A DNA stretch of 64,000 nt from JAWOLE01 sp963815655. GTDB lineage: Bacteria; Acidobacteriota; Thermoanaerobaculia; UBA5066; Gp7-AA6. The position numbers and the translations under genes are program-made. The notes under the pieces are model-generated. The model was not told where the DNA came from and searched no databases. It worked only from the letters and a program-made list of their open reading frames with translations. The stretch's first letter is position 1; every line of letters begins with the position of its first letter. The stretch is taken from positions 3,348,001 to 3,412,000 of the forward strand of contig CAWFHK010000001.1 of assembly GCA_963815655.1 (NCBI GenBank), in the 5' to 3' direction. Below, piece after piece: positions 7,873 through 16,321 of this stretch.

Positions 7873-10635
7873 ATGAACCCGGCGATGCGAGCCCTGGCGT
7901 TTTCTTCAGTACGGCCGCTACTGGTTGGCTGCCTCCCGGTCTTTCTCCTGGCCGCGACGCCTTCGGCACCGGCTCATCGCGTGAAGGACATCAACACCCT
8001 TCCCGGAGAGAATTCGGCCGGACCGGGTGCGGCGATGGTCGCCGGGCACACCCTGTATTTCACCGTCTCCGGCGAGTTCTGGAAGAGCGACGGAACCACT
8101 GAGGGAACACAACGGGTCGAGGGAACCGGCGCCCTGAGCGTGGGCCTGGGGGCCGTGTTCGAGGACGTTCTGTATTTTGTGGGCAACGATGGCGGGCACG
8201 GCAGCGAGCTCTGGCGAACCGACGGCACTCTCGAGGGGACCCGGATGGTTCGCGATATCAACCCGGGTCGCGGAGGTTCCGACCCTCGGGATCTTCTGGC
8301 CTTTCGCGGCGAGCTGTATTTTGTCGCCGACGACGGAGTTCACGGGCGCGAGCTGTGGAAGACGGACGGGACGAACGAGGGGACCGTTCTCGCGGCGGAC
8401 TTGAACCCGGGAGCGGGCGGCTCCGCGCTCTTCAGCCTGACCGCGAGCGGAAACAGGCTCTACTTCTCCGAATCTTCCTTCGCTCCCGGGTCGCCGGGCA
8501 CGCTCTACTCGACGGACGGAACGGCGGGAGGGACGCAACCGCTGCGGCAATTCGTTTCGGTGGCCACCGGTTGTTACTTCGAAGTCTGCGTGGGTTGGCC
8601 TCCGGGAGACTTCGTGTTTTTCGATGGACTGACGTATTTCGTCGCGTCCGACGGAGTCTCCGGCCTGGAGCTGTGGCGTACCGACGGAACGACGCCCGGA
8701 ACCACGCTGGTGAAGGACATCTGTCCTGATACCTGCAGCGCTTTCTCGATTTCCCAAGACCCGGAGAATCCTCAGCTTCATGTCGTGAACGGCCGCCTCG
8801 TCTTCGTCGCCGCCGACGGTATTCACGGCAGGGAGCTCTGGACGAGCGACGGCACGGAAGCGGGGACGCAACTGGTCAAGGACATCCATCCCGGTCCGCT
8901 GGACTCCACCTTCGGAGTCGGGATGACCGTGGCCGGCAACGCCGTGTTCTTCCGCGCCGACGACGGCGAGCACGGATGGGAGCTCTGGAGAAGCGACGCG
9001 ACTGAGGCCGGGACGACGCTCGTGGCCGACGTCAATCCGGGAACGGCGGATTCCTTCCCCGACCAGGTCACTCCCGTAGGGGACGCGGTCTTTTTCTCCG
9101 CCCTCTTCGTCGAGCCGCGCTCCCTCGACCCGGGAATCCGCCGGCTCTGGAAGACGGATTCGACAGATTCCCCGCCCACGCTCGTCTCCGACTCCGTCTC
9201 GAACCCAACTCGGCTCGTCAACTTCGGCGGAGTTCTCTATTTCACAGCGCCGGGACCGGCGGGGTTCTGCCTCTGGAAGACGGACGGATCGCCCGCCGGG
9301 ACCGAGGTCGTGAGGGTCCTCAGTCGAGAGAACTCCTCCTCGAATTCCCTGCTCATGGGCGAACTCGACGGGTCGCTCCTCTTCTTCGCCAACAACGGGA
9401 ACGGTTTCTCGGGGCTCTGGAGAACCGACGGAACGGAGGCCGGCACGCAGCCGATCGCTCCCGTCTTTGGAGGCGGCTTTCTCGGCCCGTCGAGCGGACT
9501 TTCCACACCGTTTGGAGGATCGCTCTTCTTCAATGGCGATGACGGCGTCCACGGCTCCGAGCTCTGGCGGACCGACGCGACCGCAGGAGGGACTCGCCTG
9601 GTCAAGGACATCGCTGTTCCAGGCGGAGTCGTCTACCCCTACATTCGGGGTTCCTTTCCTTGCGGGCTCACCGCCGTCGGAGGCACGCTGTATTTCGGCG
9701 CGACCGACGGGGACCACGGAGGCGGACTCTGGAAGACAGATGGGACAGAGGCCGGCACGGAATTCATCAAGGACGTTGGCCTCGATTGTTCCTCGGGGTT
9801 GGTGGCGTTCAATGGAGTCCTCTATTTCTCAGGTGGCACTCTCTCCCCCTTCGAAGCGGGGCTTTGGCGCACGGACGGGACGACCCAGGGCACGGAGCTG
9901 ATACGGCTCGTTGCGGTCAGAGGCCTGACGTCCGTCAACGGCACGCTGGTCTTTGCCGGGTCCGACGATGCCGGCGAAAACGGTCTCTGGACGAGCGACG
10001 GCACCGCTGCCGGGACGCAGCTCGTGCAACCTTTGAGCGAGGGAGTCGGAAGCTTCGTTCTCTCGCGAGATGGAGCGTTCTTTCGCGCATATACAGCGGA
10101 CTTTCGGAGTCAGCTCTGGCGAACTGACGGCACTCGGAACGGGACGACTCTCCTGGCGGAATTCCCCTACGGACAGATCAACGAGATCGCCCTCGTCAAC
10201 GAGATCGTGACGATCGGGAACCGCGCCTTCTTCGCCGGGGAAGACGCGGAGCACGGCGTCGAGCTGTGGACGAGCGACGGCACGCCCGCCGGGACACACA
10301 GGGTCAAGGACATCGCTCCCGGAGCGGCCGACGCGAATCCCCGGAACCTCTCCGCGATCGCCGGCGTGCTCCTCTTTTCCGCGAGAGATCCCATCCACGG
10401 CGAGGAGCTCTGGACGAGCGACGGAACCGAGGAAGGGACATTCCTCCTGCAGGACATCTCTCCGGGGGTCGCGTCCTCGTCGCCCGCGGGTTTCCTCAGG
10501 GCCGGCTCACTCGTCTACTTCACGGCCGACGACGGCGAGACCGGAGCCGAGCTCTGGGCGATGCCGCTCTCCTCCCTCGATCTCGCGCCCGGCCGAACGC
10601 CGCGCCGGCTCCCCACCGTCCCCTGGCGACACTGA
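7873..10635 (+). CDS. Secreted ELWxxDGT-repeat protein
   Basis: A 920-aa protein with an N-terminal signal peptide (hydrophobic core LLVGCLPVFLLAA). The mature part is made almost wholly of repeats of roughly 45-50 residues containing ELWRTDGTEAGT-like motifs and YFxADDGxHGxELW strands, at least 15 copies. This is the ELWxxDGT family, thought to form a beta-propeller-like extracellular structure. No catalytic motif is visible, and no C-terminal sorting signal is obvious. It lies between repeat-rich spacers with no close operon partner. The function is unknown. Confidence 0.9.
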   Translation: MNPAMRALAFSSVRPLLVGCLPVFLLAATPSAPAHRVKDINTLPGENSAGPGAAMVAGHTLYFTVSGEFWKSDGTTEGTQRVEGTGALSVGLGAVFEDVLYFVGNDGGHGSELWRTDGTLEGTRMVRDINPGRGGSDPRDLLAFRGELYFVADDGVHGRELWKTDGTNEGTVLAADLNPGAGGSALFSLTASGNRLYFSESSFAPGSPGTLYSTDGTAGGTQPLRQFVSVATGCYFEVCVGWPPGDFVFFDGLTYFVASDGVSGLELWRTDGTTPGTTLVKDICPDTCSAFSISQDPENPQLHVVNGRLVFVAADGIHGRELWTSDGTEAGTQLVKDIHPGPLDSTFGVGMTVAGNAVFFRADDGEHGWELWRSDATEAGTTLVADVNPGTADSFPDQVTPVGDAVFFSALFVEPRSLDPGIRRLWKTDSTDSPPTLVSDSVSNPTRLVNFGGVLYFTAPGPAGFCLWKTDGSPAGTEVVRVLSRENSSSNSLLMGELDGSLLFFANNGNGFSGLWRTDGTEAGTQPIAPVFGGGFLGPSSGLSTPFGGSLFFNGDDGVHGSELWRTDATAGGTRLVKDIAVPGGVVYPYIRGSFPCGLTAVGGTLYFGATDGDHGGGLWKTDGTEAGTEFIKDVGLDCSSGLVAFNGVLYFSGGTLSPFEAGLWRTDGTTQGTELIRLVAVRGLTSVNGTLVFAGSDDAGENGLWTSDGTAAGTQLVQPLSEGVGSFVLSRDGAFFRAYTADFRSQLWRTDGTRNGTTLLAEFPYGQINEIALVNEIVTIGNRAFFAGEDAEHGVELWTSDGTPAGTHRVKDIAPGAADANPRNLSAIAGVLLFSARDPIHGEELWTSDGTEEGTFLLQDISPGVASSSPAGFLRAGSLVYFTADDGETGAELWAMPLSSLDLAPGRTPRRLPTVPWRH

Positions 10636-10728
10636 CAGTAACCAGGGCAGATCCCCTCGTCGCTGCGCTCCTCGGGATGACAGCCGACGACAAAGATCAC
10701 TCGGCCCACATTCCCAGCTTTTCTTGGC

Positions 10729-12165
10729 TCAGATTCTCTTTTCTTTCCAGCGTCCGCGGCGGAAGAGCAGTGTGCTGACGACGGCGAGGGTGGAGAAGGC
10801 GATCGGGATGGCCCAGAAGACTCCGCGGGGGCCGAGGCCGGCGCGGTGCGCCAGGACCCAGGCGAGCGGGATCTCCCAGAACCAGAAGGTGAAGAGGTTG
10901 ATCTTCGTCGGCGTCCAGGTGTCGCCGGCGCCGTTGAAGGCCTGCGTCATGACCATGCCGAAGGCGTAGAAGAGGAACCCGTAGCTGACGATGCGCAGGC
11001 AGTCCACACCGTACGGATCGATCGCGGGGTCGCTCGTGAAGAGTCGGACGATCGGCCGGGCGAGAGCGATGAACAGGACGCCGACGCATCCGAGAAAGAC
11101 CACGTTGTACTGCGCCGCCTTCCAGACGGCGCGCTCCGCGCGGTCGGGTTTCTTCGCGCCGAGGTTCTGTCCCACCATCGTCGCCGCCGCGTTGGACATG
11201 CCCCACGAGGGGAGGATCGCGAAGACGATCAGGCGCATGCCGATCGTATAGCCGGCGAGCGCGGCGCTCCCGAAGCCCGAGAGGATGCGCACGAGTCCGA
11301 TCCAGCTCGCCGTGCCGATGGCGGCCTGGAGGATGCCGTTGCCCGAGACCTTGAGCAGCCGCAGCATCGCCGCGGGCTCGATGACCATGTGCTCGCGCCG
11401 GATCGCGACGCGCCCCTTCCCGCGCGCGAGGATCGCGAGCTGGACGAGGACCGCGGTGCCGCGGCCGCACGTCGTCGAGACGGCAGCCCCCATGACGCCG
11501 AGCCTCGGGAAGGGGCCCAGGCCGAAGATCAGGCAGGGGTCGAGCGCGAGGTTGATGATGTTCGCGAGCCAGAGCACGCGCATCGCGATCGCCGCGTCGC
11601 CCGATCCGCGGAAGATCGCGTTGATGAGGAAGAGCAGCAGGATGACGATGTTGAACCCGAGCATGACCCGCGTGAACCCGGAGCCGGTCGCGACGAGATG
11701 CTCCGAGGCGCCCATCGCCGCGAGCAGCCGCGGCGCCGCGAAGAACGCCGCGATCCCGATGGGCACCGCGATACAGACGCCGAGAGCGATCGAGGAGAAG
11801 GCCGCCTTCGCCGCGCCGTCCAGGTCCTTTTCCCCGACGCGGCGCGCCACCGTCGCCGCGGCCCCCATCGAGAGGCCGATCGCGATCGCGTAAAGGAGCG
11901 CGAGCATGGACTCGGTCAGCCCGACCGTCGCCACCGCGTCCGCCCCCAGGTGCGCCACCCAGAACACGTCCACGACCGCGAACACCGACTCGAGCACCAT
12001 CTCGAGCACCATCGGCACCGCGAGCAGCACGATCGCCCGCCCGATCGCCCCCTCGGTGTAGTCCTGCCGCGACCCGCGCAGCGCCTCCCGGATCGTCTCC
12101 CACGCCCCGGCCGGCCGGGCCGGCTCCACCGCCGGCGCCCCTGTGGCTTCGATCGTGTCGCTCAT
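10729..12165 (-). CDS. MATE family efflux transporter
   Basis: Twelve-helix Na+/H+-coupled multidrug exporter of the MATE/DinF superfamily, about 478 aa. Typical features: IVLLAVPMVLEMVLESVFAV in helix 1, the duplicated six-helix halves, and the second-half motif SWGMSNAAATMVGQNLGA. The frame is open to 12207, but the ATG at 12165 (MSDTIEATG) gives a better N-terminus. It stands alone on the reverse strand. The substrate cannot be predicted. Confidence 0.9.
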   Translation of the reverse strand: MSDTIEATGAPAVEPARPAGAWETIREALRGSRQDYTEGAIGRAIVLLAVPMVLEMVLESVFAVVDVFWVAHLGADAVATVGLTESMLALLYAIAIGLSMGAAATVARRVGEKDLDGAAKAAFSSIALGVCIAVPIGIAAFFAAPRLLAAMGASEHLVATGSGFTRVMLGFNIVILLLFLINAIFRGSGDAAIAMRVLWLANIINLALDPCLIFGLGPFPRLGVMGAAVSTTCGRGTAVLVQLAILARGKGRVAIRREHMVIEPAAMLRLLKVSGNGILQAAIGTASWIGLVRILSGFGSAALAGYTIGMRLIVFAILPSWGMSNAAATMVGQNLGAKKPDRAERAVWKAAQYNVVFLGCVGVLFIALARPIVRLFTSDPAIDPYGVDCLRIVSYGFLFYAFGMVMTQAFNGAGDTWTPTKINLFTFWFWEIPLAWVLAHRAGLGPRGVFWAIPIAFSTLAVVSTLLFRRGRWKEKRI

Positions 12166-12283
12166 CAGTGGTCTCGCCGAATCGCGGATCATATTCTTCC
12201 GGATCACGTCTCAACCGCTCGCGCCTCTCTGTGATCCCTTGCCTATGCCTCTGTCGTCGAGCCTTCGCCTGTCTCGACTTCCC

Positions 12284-12665
12284 TGTCATCCCGAGCGCCT
12301 CGCCCTTCCCTGTCATCCCGAGCGCCTCGCCCTTCTCTGTCATCCCGAGCGCCTCGCCCTTCCCTGTCATCCCGAGCGCCTCGCCCTTCCCTGTCATCCC
12401 GAGCGCCTCCCCTTCTCTTGTCATCCCGAGGCCCTTCCACTTCCCTTGTCATCCCGAGGCCTTCCCCTTCCCTCATCCCGAGGCCCTTCCCCTTCCCTGT
12501 CATCCCGAGCCTCTCGCCCTTCCCTGTCATCCCGAGCGCAGCGAGGGATCTACTCCCGTCGCTTCGATTAGCCGCGTCCGCTCGGGACAGGCTCCGCGAG
12601 GGATCTACTCCCGTCGCTCTATTAGCGGCGTCCGCTCAGGACAGGCTCCGCGAGGGGTCTCCCCC
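12284..12665. repeat. Tandem array of 27-bp TGTCATCCCGAG repeats plus dispersed copies
   Basis: About nine near-identical head-to-tail units start TGTCATCCCGAG and continue with CGCCTCGCCCTTCCC; the commonest unit is 27 bp. They are followed by GCGAGGGATCTACTCCCGTC-type copies and by GACAGGCTCCGCGAGGG copies. Single copies of the same family lie at 5965, 14935, 16202, 17279, 17420 and in 47515-47775. Apart from these repeats the 12166-12704 gap holds nothing I recognise. Confidence 0.88.
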
Positions 12666-12704
12666 CGTCGCTCAGATGAGTCACATCGCCTTACACTCCC
12701 CTCG

Positions 12705-12986
12705 ATGAACCAGTACTGGGTCTACATCGCGACAAATCGTCCGCGAACCCTTTACACCGGCGTCACCAACGATCTCGTACGTCGAATGTACGAACACAAA
12801 CACCGGCTGGTGCCGGGGTTCACCTCGAAGTACCACATCGACCGTCTCGTCTTCTTCGAGACGACCTCCGATGTCAGGACAGCCATCGCTCGGGAGAAGC
12901 AGATCAAGGCCTGGCGCCGAGAAAAGAAGGTCCGGCTCGTGGAGTCAGTCAACCCGGATTGGAAGGACCTCAGCGCCGGCTGGTGA
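12705..12986 (+). CDS. GIY-YIG nuclease domain protein
   Basis: Small protein (93 aa) that is essentially a single GIY-YIG endonuclease domain of the UPF0213/YhbQ type. Visible: YWVYIATNRPRTLYTGVTND (the GIY...YIG equivalent), the conserved Arg in LVRRMYEHK, and the C-terminal REKQIKAWRREKKVRLVE helix typical of the subfamily. The frame continues far upstream through translated repeats, so I start at the ATG at 12705. These proteins are common in genomes with many repeats, but their role here is unknown. Confidence 0.88.
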   Translation: MNQYWVYIATNRPRTLYTGVTNDLVRRMYEHKHRLVPGFTSKYHIDRLVFFETTSDVRTAIAREKQIKAWRREKKVRLVESVNPDWKDLSAGW

Positions 12987-13039
12987 GTTTCGCGAGCGGA
13001 CGCCGCGACTCGAAGGTTCGAAGGCAGATATCTGGCGAC

Positions 13040-13262
13040 TGTCCCGAGCGGACGCGGCTAATCGAAGCGACGAGAGCAGATCCCTCGCTGCGCTCGGGAT
13101 GACAAGGGAGGGCGAGGGGCTCGGGATGACAAGGGAGGGGCGAGGGGCTCGGGATGACAAGGGAGGGCGAGGGGCTCGGGATAACAAAAGGGGCGAACGG
13201 CGGCTCCGGTCCCTACCACCTACCACCTACCACCTACCACCTACCACCTACCACCTACTCCG
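13040..13262. repeat. Dispersed repeats: GGGATGACAAGGGAGG and CACCTAC words
   Basis: Inverted copies of the TCATCCCGAG family (here CGGGATGACAAGGGAGG, about four in a row) followed by about eight CACCTAC words. This fills the whole gap between the GIY-YIG gene and the HTH gene. The HTH stop codon lies in the last repeat word. Confidence 0.85.
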
Positions 13263-13263
13263 T

Positions 13264-13470
13264 TCACCTACCACCTACCACCTCCTCCCCAAACACCTCC
13301 TCGATCAGCTTCCCGAAGAGCTTCGCGATGGCGAAGGCGAGCGGGAGGCTCGGGTCGTATTTCTCCGTCTCGATGGCGTTGATCGTCTGCCGCGAGACGT
13401 GGAGCCGCGCGGCGAGCTCTGCCTGCGACCACTCGCGCTCGGCGCGCAGGACGCGCATCCGGTTCTTCAC
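13264..13470 (-). CDS. Small XRE/Cro-type HTH regulator
   Basis: DNA-binding protein of 68 aa consisting of one helix-turn-helix domain: MRVLRAEREWSQAELAARLHVSRQTINAIE, then KYDPSLPLAFAIAKLF. This is the YozG-like family of tiny Cro/CI regulators usually paired with a membrane protein. The GTG start at 13470 overlaps the stop of the upstream membrane-protein gene in a GTGA, indicating coupling. Its last codons are made of CACCTAC repeat. It probably regulates its own operon. Confidence 0.85.
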   Translation of the reverse strand: MKNRMRVLRAEREWSQAELAARLHVSRQTINAIETEKYDPSLPLAFAIAKLFGKLIEEVFGEEVVGGR

Positions 13471-14054
13471 CGGTAGCGCCGGTTTGCCCTGACGAGGCCG
13501 AGCGTCCAGGAGACGACGAGCACTCCCGCGATCCAGATCCAGCCGAGCTTCGGCAGTCCCGCGCTCTGGAGGAACCCTCCGGCGAGCGCCACCGAGAGCG
13601 TTGCCACGAACGAGAAGCCGAGCGCCTCGTAAACGATGCGCCGCTGCATCTCGTCGGCGCGGCGGAACATCCGGATGTAGCTCCAGACGAGCACGCCGGC
13701 GGGGACGAGCGGAAGGAGGACCGACGCGAACGCCCACGGCGATCCCGTGGGGAACTTCTCGTTCAGGTTGAAGACGAAGAGGAACGCGAGAAACGCGGCC
13801 TGCGCCAGTCCCCAGTCGTCCGAGCGCCGCGCGATCCGGAAGACGGGCCACGCGGCAAGACCGAGGAAGAGCGCCGCGGCGGCCGCGGCCGGGATCGCCA
13901 GCGCCGGCTCTCCGGCGAGGAAGGCGCGCCGCGCCACGACGAAGGCGAGGAGAAAGAGAGCCACGCCGATGGACATCAGGACGATGTCCCGCCCGGATTC
14001 CTTCGAAAGCTTTCCTCCGACCGGTCCGCACCCCCCGAACTGGATGTTTTCCAT
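13467..14054 (-). CDS. Multi-pass membrane protein paired with an HTH regulator
   Basis: Protein of about 195 aa with five or six predicted membrane helices and no catalytic motif. It is followed by an overlapping XRE-type regulator gene, a pairing seen in many Gram-positive and acidobacterial genomes. I choose the ATG at 14054 because GGAGG lies five bases upstream; a TTG 12 nt earlier keeps the frame open. The biological role is unknown. Confidence 0.75.
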   Translation of the reverse strand: MENIQFGGCGPVGGKLSKESGRDIVLMSIGVALFLLAFVVARRAFLAGEPALAIPAAAAAALFLGLAAWPVFRIARRSDDWGLAQAAFLAFLFVFNLNEKFPTGSPWAFASVLLPLVPAGVLVWSYIRMFRRADEMQRRIVYEALGFSFVATLSVALAGGFLQSAGLPKLGWIWIAGVLVVSWTLGLVRANRRYR

Positions 14055-14134
14055 TGAATCCTCCAAATTTCACGGCTTTGATCGCGACGAAAGGTAAAGC
14101 AAACTTGTCATAATGTCAAGTTTAAATGACTCTA

Positions 14135-14163
14135 TTGACTTACGCCAAAATTACGCCTATTTT
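14135..14163 (+). promoter_or_regulatory. imuA promoter with candidate SOS operator TTACGCC-N4-TTACGCC
   Basis: A -35 TTGACT (14135-14140) and a -10 TATTTT (14158-14163) are separated by 17 nt. The spacer is occupied by the direct repeat TTACGCC (14140-14146), AAAA, TTACGCC (14151-14157). The same element with TTTA as spacer lies in front of dnaE2. A repressor bound there would block the promoter, and LexA is the natural candidate given the regulated genes. The LexA assignment is inference. Confidence 0.7.
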
Positions 14164-14199
14164 CTCTTTCCCGAGCATGCGGACGGAGGCAGCATCGAC

Positions 14200-15021
14200 A
14201 TGGATTCGCGGGCCCTGGCGATCGAAAGCCTTCTGGAAGGAAGCGCCGCGAAGAAGCCGGGCGGCCTGCTCCTGGGCACGGGGGCGAGAATCCAGCGCGC
14301 GTCGGATCTTTCTCCCCGTGGGCGAGAGCGCCCCTCGCCGCTCGCTTCCTGCCTCGGGCTCGAGAAGCTCCTGGCGGGAGGACTCGCCGGCGGCAAGCTG
14401 GTCGAGCTCGCCGGCCGCCGCTCGAGCGGCCGCTTCTCGATCGGACTGGCGGCGCTTGCTTCCATCACTTCGACGGGCGAGCCCGCCGCGCTCGTGGACC
14501 TGGACGGAAGCCTCGACCCTCAGGCCGCGGCCGCGGCCGGCGTGGACCTGGAGCTTCTCCTCTGGGCGCGCCCGCGCCGCGTCAAGGAGGCGCTCGCCGC
14601 GTCGGAGATGCTCCTCGCCGCCGGCTTCCCGCTCGTCGTCGCGGACCTCGGCCTCTCTCCCCGCGGCGCCCGCTACGTGCCCGACGCCGCATGGCTGCGC
14701 CTGGCGCGCGCCGCGCAGTCGCGCGAGTCCTCTCTTCTCCTGCTGACTCCCTGGCGCATGAGCGGCGTCGCCGCCGACGCCGTCGTCGCCGCCGGCGCCT
14801 CTCGCCCCCTCTGGAGCGGCTCCGGCAAATCCCCCCGCCTCCTGGCCGCCCTCACGTCCCGCCTGACATTAGAGAAGCTCGCCCGCCTGACCCCGGCCAT
14901 CTCCCGATCCCTGACCCTGTCCGCCCCCGCCGCCTGTCATCCCGAGAAGCAACGCGACACAGGACCCGCCCGGCGGCCCCAGTCTCCAAATGGCGCCGCG
15001 CTTATCGCGAGATTCGCGTGA
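14200..15021 (+). CDS. imuA: ImuA-like (RecA-fold) mutasome protein
   Basis: Protein of about 273 aa resembling ImuA, the RecA/SulA-like accessory factor of the ImuA-ImuB-DnaE2 error-prone polymerase. Visible: LEKLLAGGLAGGKLVELAGR (degenerate P-loop region), then AALVDLDGSLDPQAAAAAGV and LLLLTPWRMSG. The frame opens earlier, but an upstream start would lie inside the promoter and operator, so I choose the ATG at 14200 with GGAGG upstream. The last 28 or so residues are translated TCATCCCGAG repeat, so the C-terminus has been replaced or extended. Confidence 0.75.
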   Translation: MDSRALAIESLLEGSAAKKPGGLLLGTGARIQRASDLSPRGRERPSPLASCLGLEKLLAGGLAGGKLVELAGRRSSGRFSIGLAALASITSTGEPAALVDLDGSLDPQAAAAAGVDLELLLWARPRRVKEALAASEMLLAAGFPLVVADLGLSPRGARYVPDAAWLRLARAAQSRESSLLLLTPWRMSGVAADAVVAAGASRPLWSGSGKSPRLLAALTSRLTLEKLARLTPAISRSLTLSAPAACHPEKQRDTGPARRPQSPNGAALIARFA

Positions 15022-15400
15022 CGCCCGGGAAGCCGTCGAAACCGGAATCGAAACTCATGATCCGGGAGATGCCATGCCGCTCCATCACCGCGAGATGAAG
15101 CGCATCTCGAGCCGACAAACGAGATTTTCCAAGGATGATCTCCTTGGCCCGTTCGAGGTCAGGAAGTTCTACGGAGAAGACTTCGTCGGCGATGCCCAGG
15201 AGCGCGTCGAAGGCGGGCTGAATCGCATCGCGCCGATCGATGGCGACGTATCTGTGCAGGATCTCCTGGAGCGCCTCGACGTCGGTGACGAGACGTTCTC
15301 CTTCAGCAAGACATCGTTCCAGGGTCTGCTGAGCGTCCCGCTTGTGAGCGTGAGGCGCCCCCACGAGATACATCGGAATGTTCGAATCGAGGAAGATCAC
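15002..15400 (-). CDS. vapC: VapC-like PIN-domain toxin
   Basis: Ribonuclease toxin of about 132 aa. It begins VIFLDSNIPMYL (first PIN aspartate), has the conserved Glu in VTDVEALQEILHRY, and carries the later acidic residues in LSARDALHLAVMERHG and IMSFDSGFDG. The GTG start at 15400 overlaps the antitoxin stop by four bases. The gene is reverse to imuA and overlaps its 3' end by 20 bases, so the module sits between imuA and imuB. The PIN fold is clear; target RNA is unknown. Confidence 0.88.
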   Translation of the reverse strand: MIFLDSNIPMYLVGAPHAHKRDAQQTLERCLAEGERLVTDVEALQEILHRYVAIDRRDAIQPAFDALLGIADEVFSVELPDLERAKEIILGKSRLSARDALHLAVMERHGISRIMSFDSGFDGFPGVTRISR

Positions 15401-15654
15401 TGTGACGGCGAATCGAGATAGCCCCGTTCGATCTGACGGAGCATCTCGCCGATATCGGCCGTCGGGAAGTTGTGTTCCGCCGCGGCGCGCACGACCTGAA
15501 GCTTCTTTCCCGCGTCGCTTCGCGGCTCGCTGCGGCGCGCCACGCGCAGCGCCTGGCGCACCCACTCGGCCACGGTCATCCGGTTTCGGCGCGCCGAGCG
15601 CTGGATCTCCCGCAACTCGGTCTCCTCGAGGAGCACTTGCAGTCTCTTACTCAT
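15397..15654 (-). CDS. vapB: VapB-like ribbon-helix-helix antitoxin
   Basis: Antitoxin of 85 aa. The N-terminal half reads KRLQVLLEETELREIQRSAR and then MTVAEWVRQALR, a ribbon-helix-helix DNA-binding domain. The C-terminal half (AAEHNFPTADIGEMLRQIE) is the likely toxin-neutralising segment. It precedes and overlaps vapC, as usual for type II modules, and should autorepress its own promoter. Confidence 0.85.
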   Translation of the reverse strand: MSKRLQVLLEETELREIQRSARRNRMTVAEWVRQALRVARRSEPRSDAGKKLQVVRAAAEHNFPTADIGEMLRQIERGYLDSPSQ

Positions 15655-15704
15655 ACCATGAGTCTATTCGACTCAAAGATATGAGTCAAGATCCGCCGGC
15701 TCCT

Positions 15705-15835
15705 TTCATCGGATCACCAATCACAAATCCCCTCGTTCCCCCAATCACCAATCACGAATCGCAAATCCCAAATCCTCTTCCCCTGCCACCTACCACCTTC
15801 CACCTACCACCTCTCACTCACCTCCCACCTCCGGC
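15705..15835. repeat. AATCACC and CACCTACC word repeats
   Basis: AATCACAAATC/AATCACCAATC words followed by CACCTACCACC words run up to the start codon of imuB. They occupy the region where an imuB promoter would be expected. Confidence 0.8.
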
Positions 15836-16201
15836 CTGATGCTCGCCTGCCTCCACGTCCCTCTCTTCCCCCTCGCCGCGCGCCTGCGCAGCGAGCCGGA
15901 CCTGAAAGGCGAAGCCGTCGCCGTCTTCGAAGGCAACGGCAACGCCGCCCGCGTCGTCGCCGCCGCGCGCCGCGCACGCGAGAAAGGCATCCAGCCCGGA
16001 ATGACGCTCCCCCAGGCCCGCTCGATCTGCCCCGGCCTGACGGTGCGCGCCCGAGACCTCGAAAGCGAGCGCGCCGCCCAGGAAGCCCTCCTCGAAGTCG
16101 CCGACACCTTCTCCCCAAGAGTCGAAGACGCCGCCGAAGGCCTCGTCTACATGGACCTCGAAGGCCTTCCCTCCCTCCTGCACGCCACCGAGCCTTCCTC
16201 C

Positions 16202-16321
16202 TGTCATCCTGGGGAGCGCAGCGACGAAGGATCTACTCCGGTTCCTCTCCCTCCCCCGGGAGGCAAGTGGCACCCCGACGCTCACAATTCGCAACTCACA
16301 ATTCACAACTGCTCTTCTCTC
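16202..16321. repeat. Composite repeat inserted in imuB (frame-disrupting)
   Basis: TGTCATCCTGGGGAGCGCAG-type copy followed by CACAATTCGCAACTCACAATTC words. The coding sense of ImuB resumes just after, in a different frame from before it. Confidence 0.8.

Noticed and set aside
12168..12704. Upstream extension of the GIY-YIG frame with repeated VIPSASPFP-like residues as a repeat protein
   Set aside because: It is the translation of the 27-bp DNA repeat. Its length divisible by three keeps any frame open.
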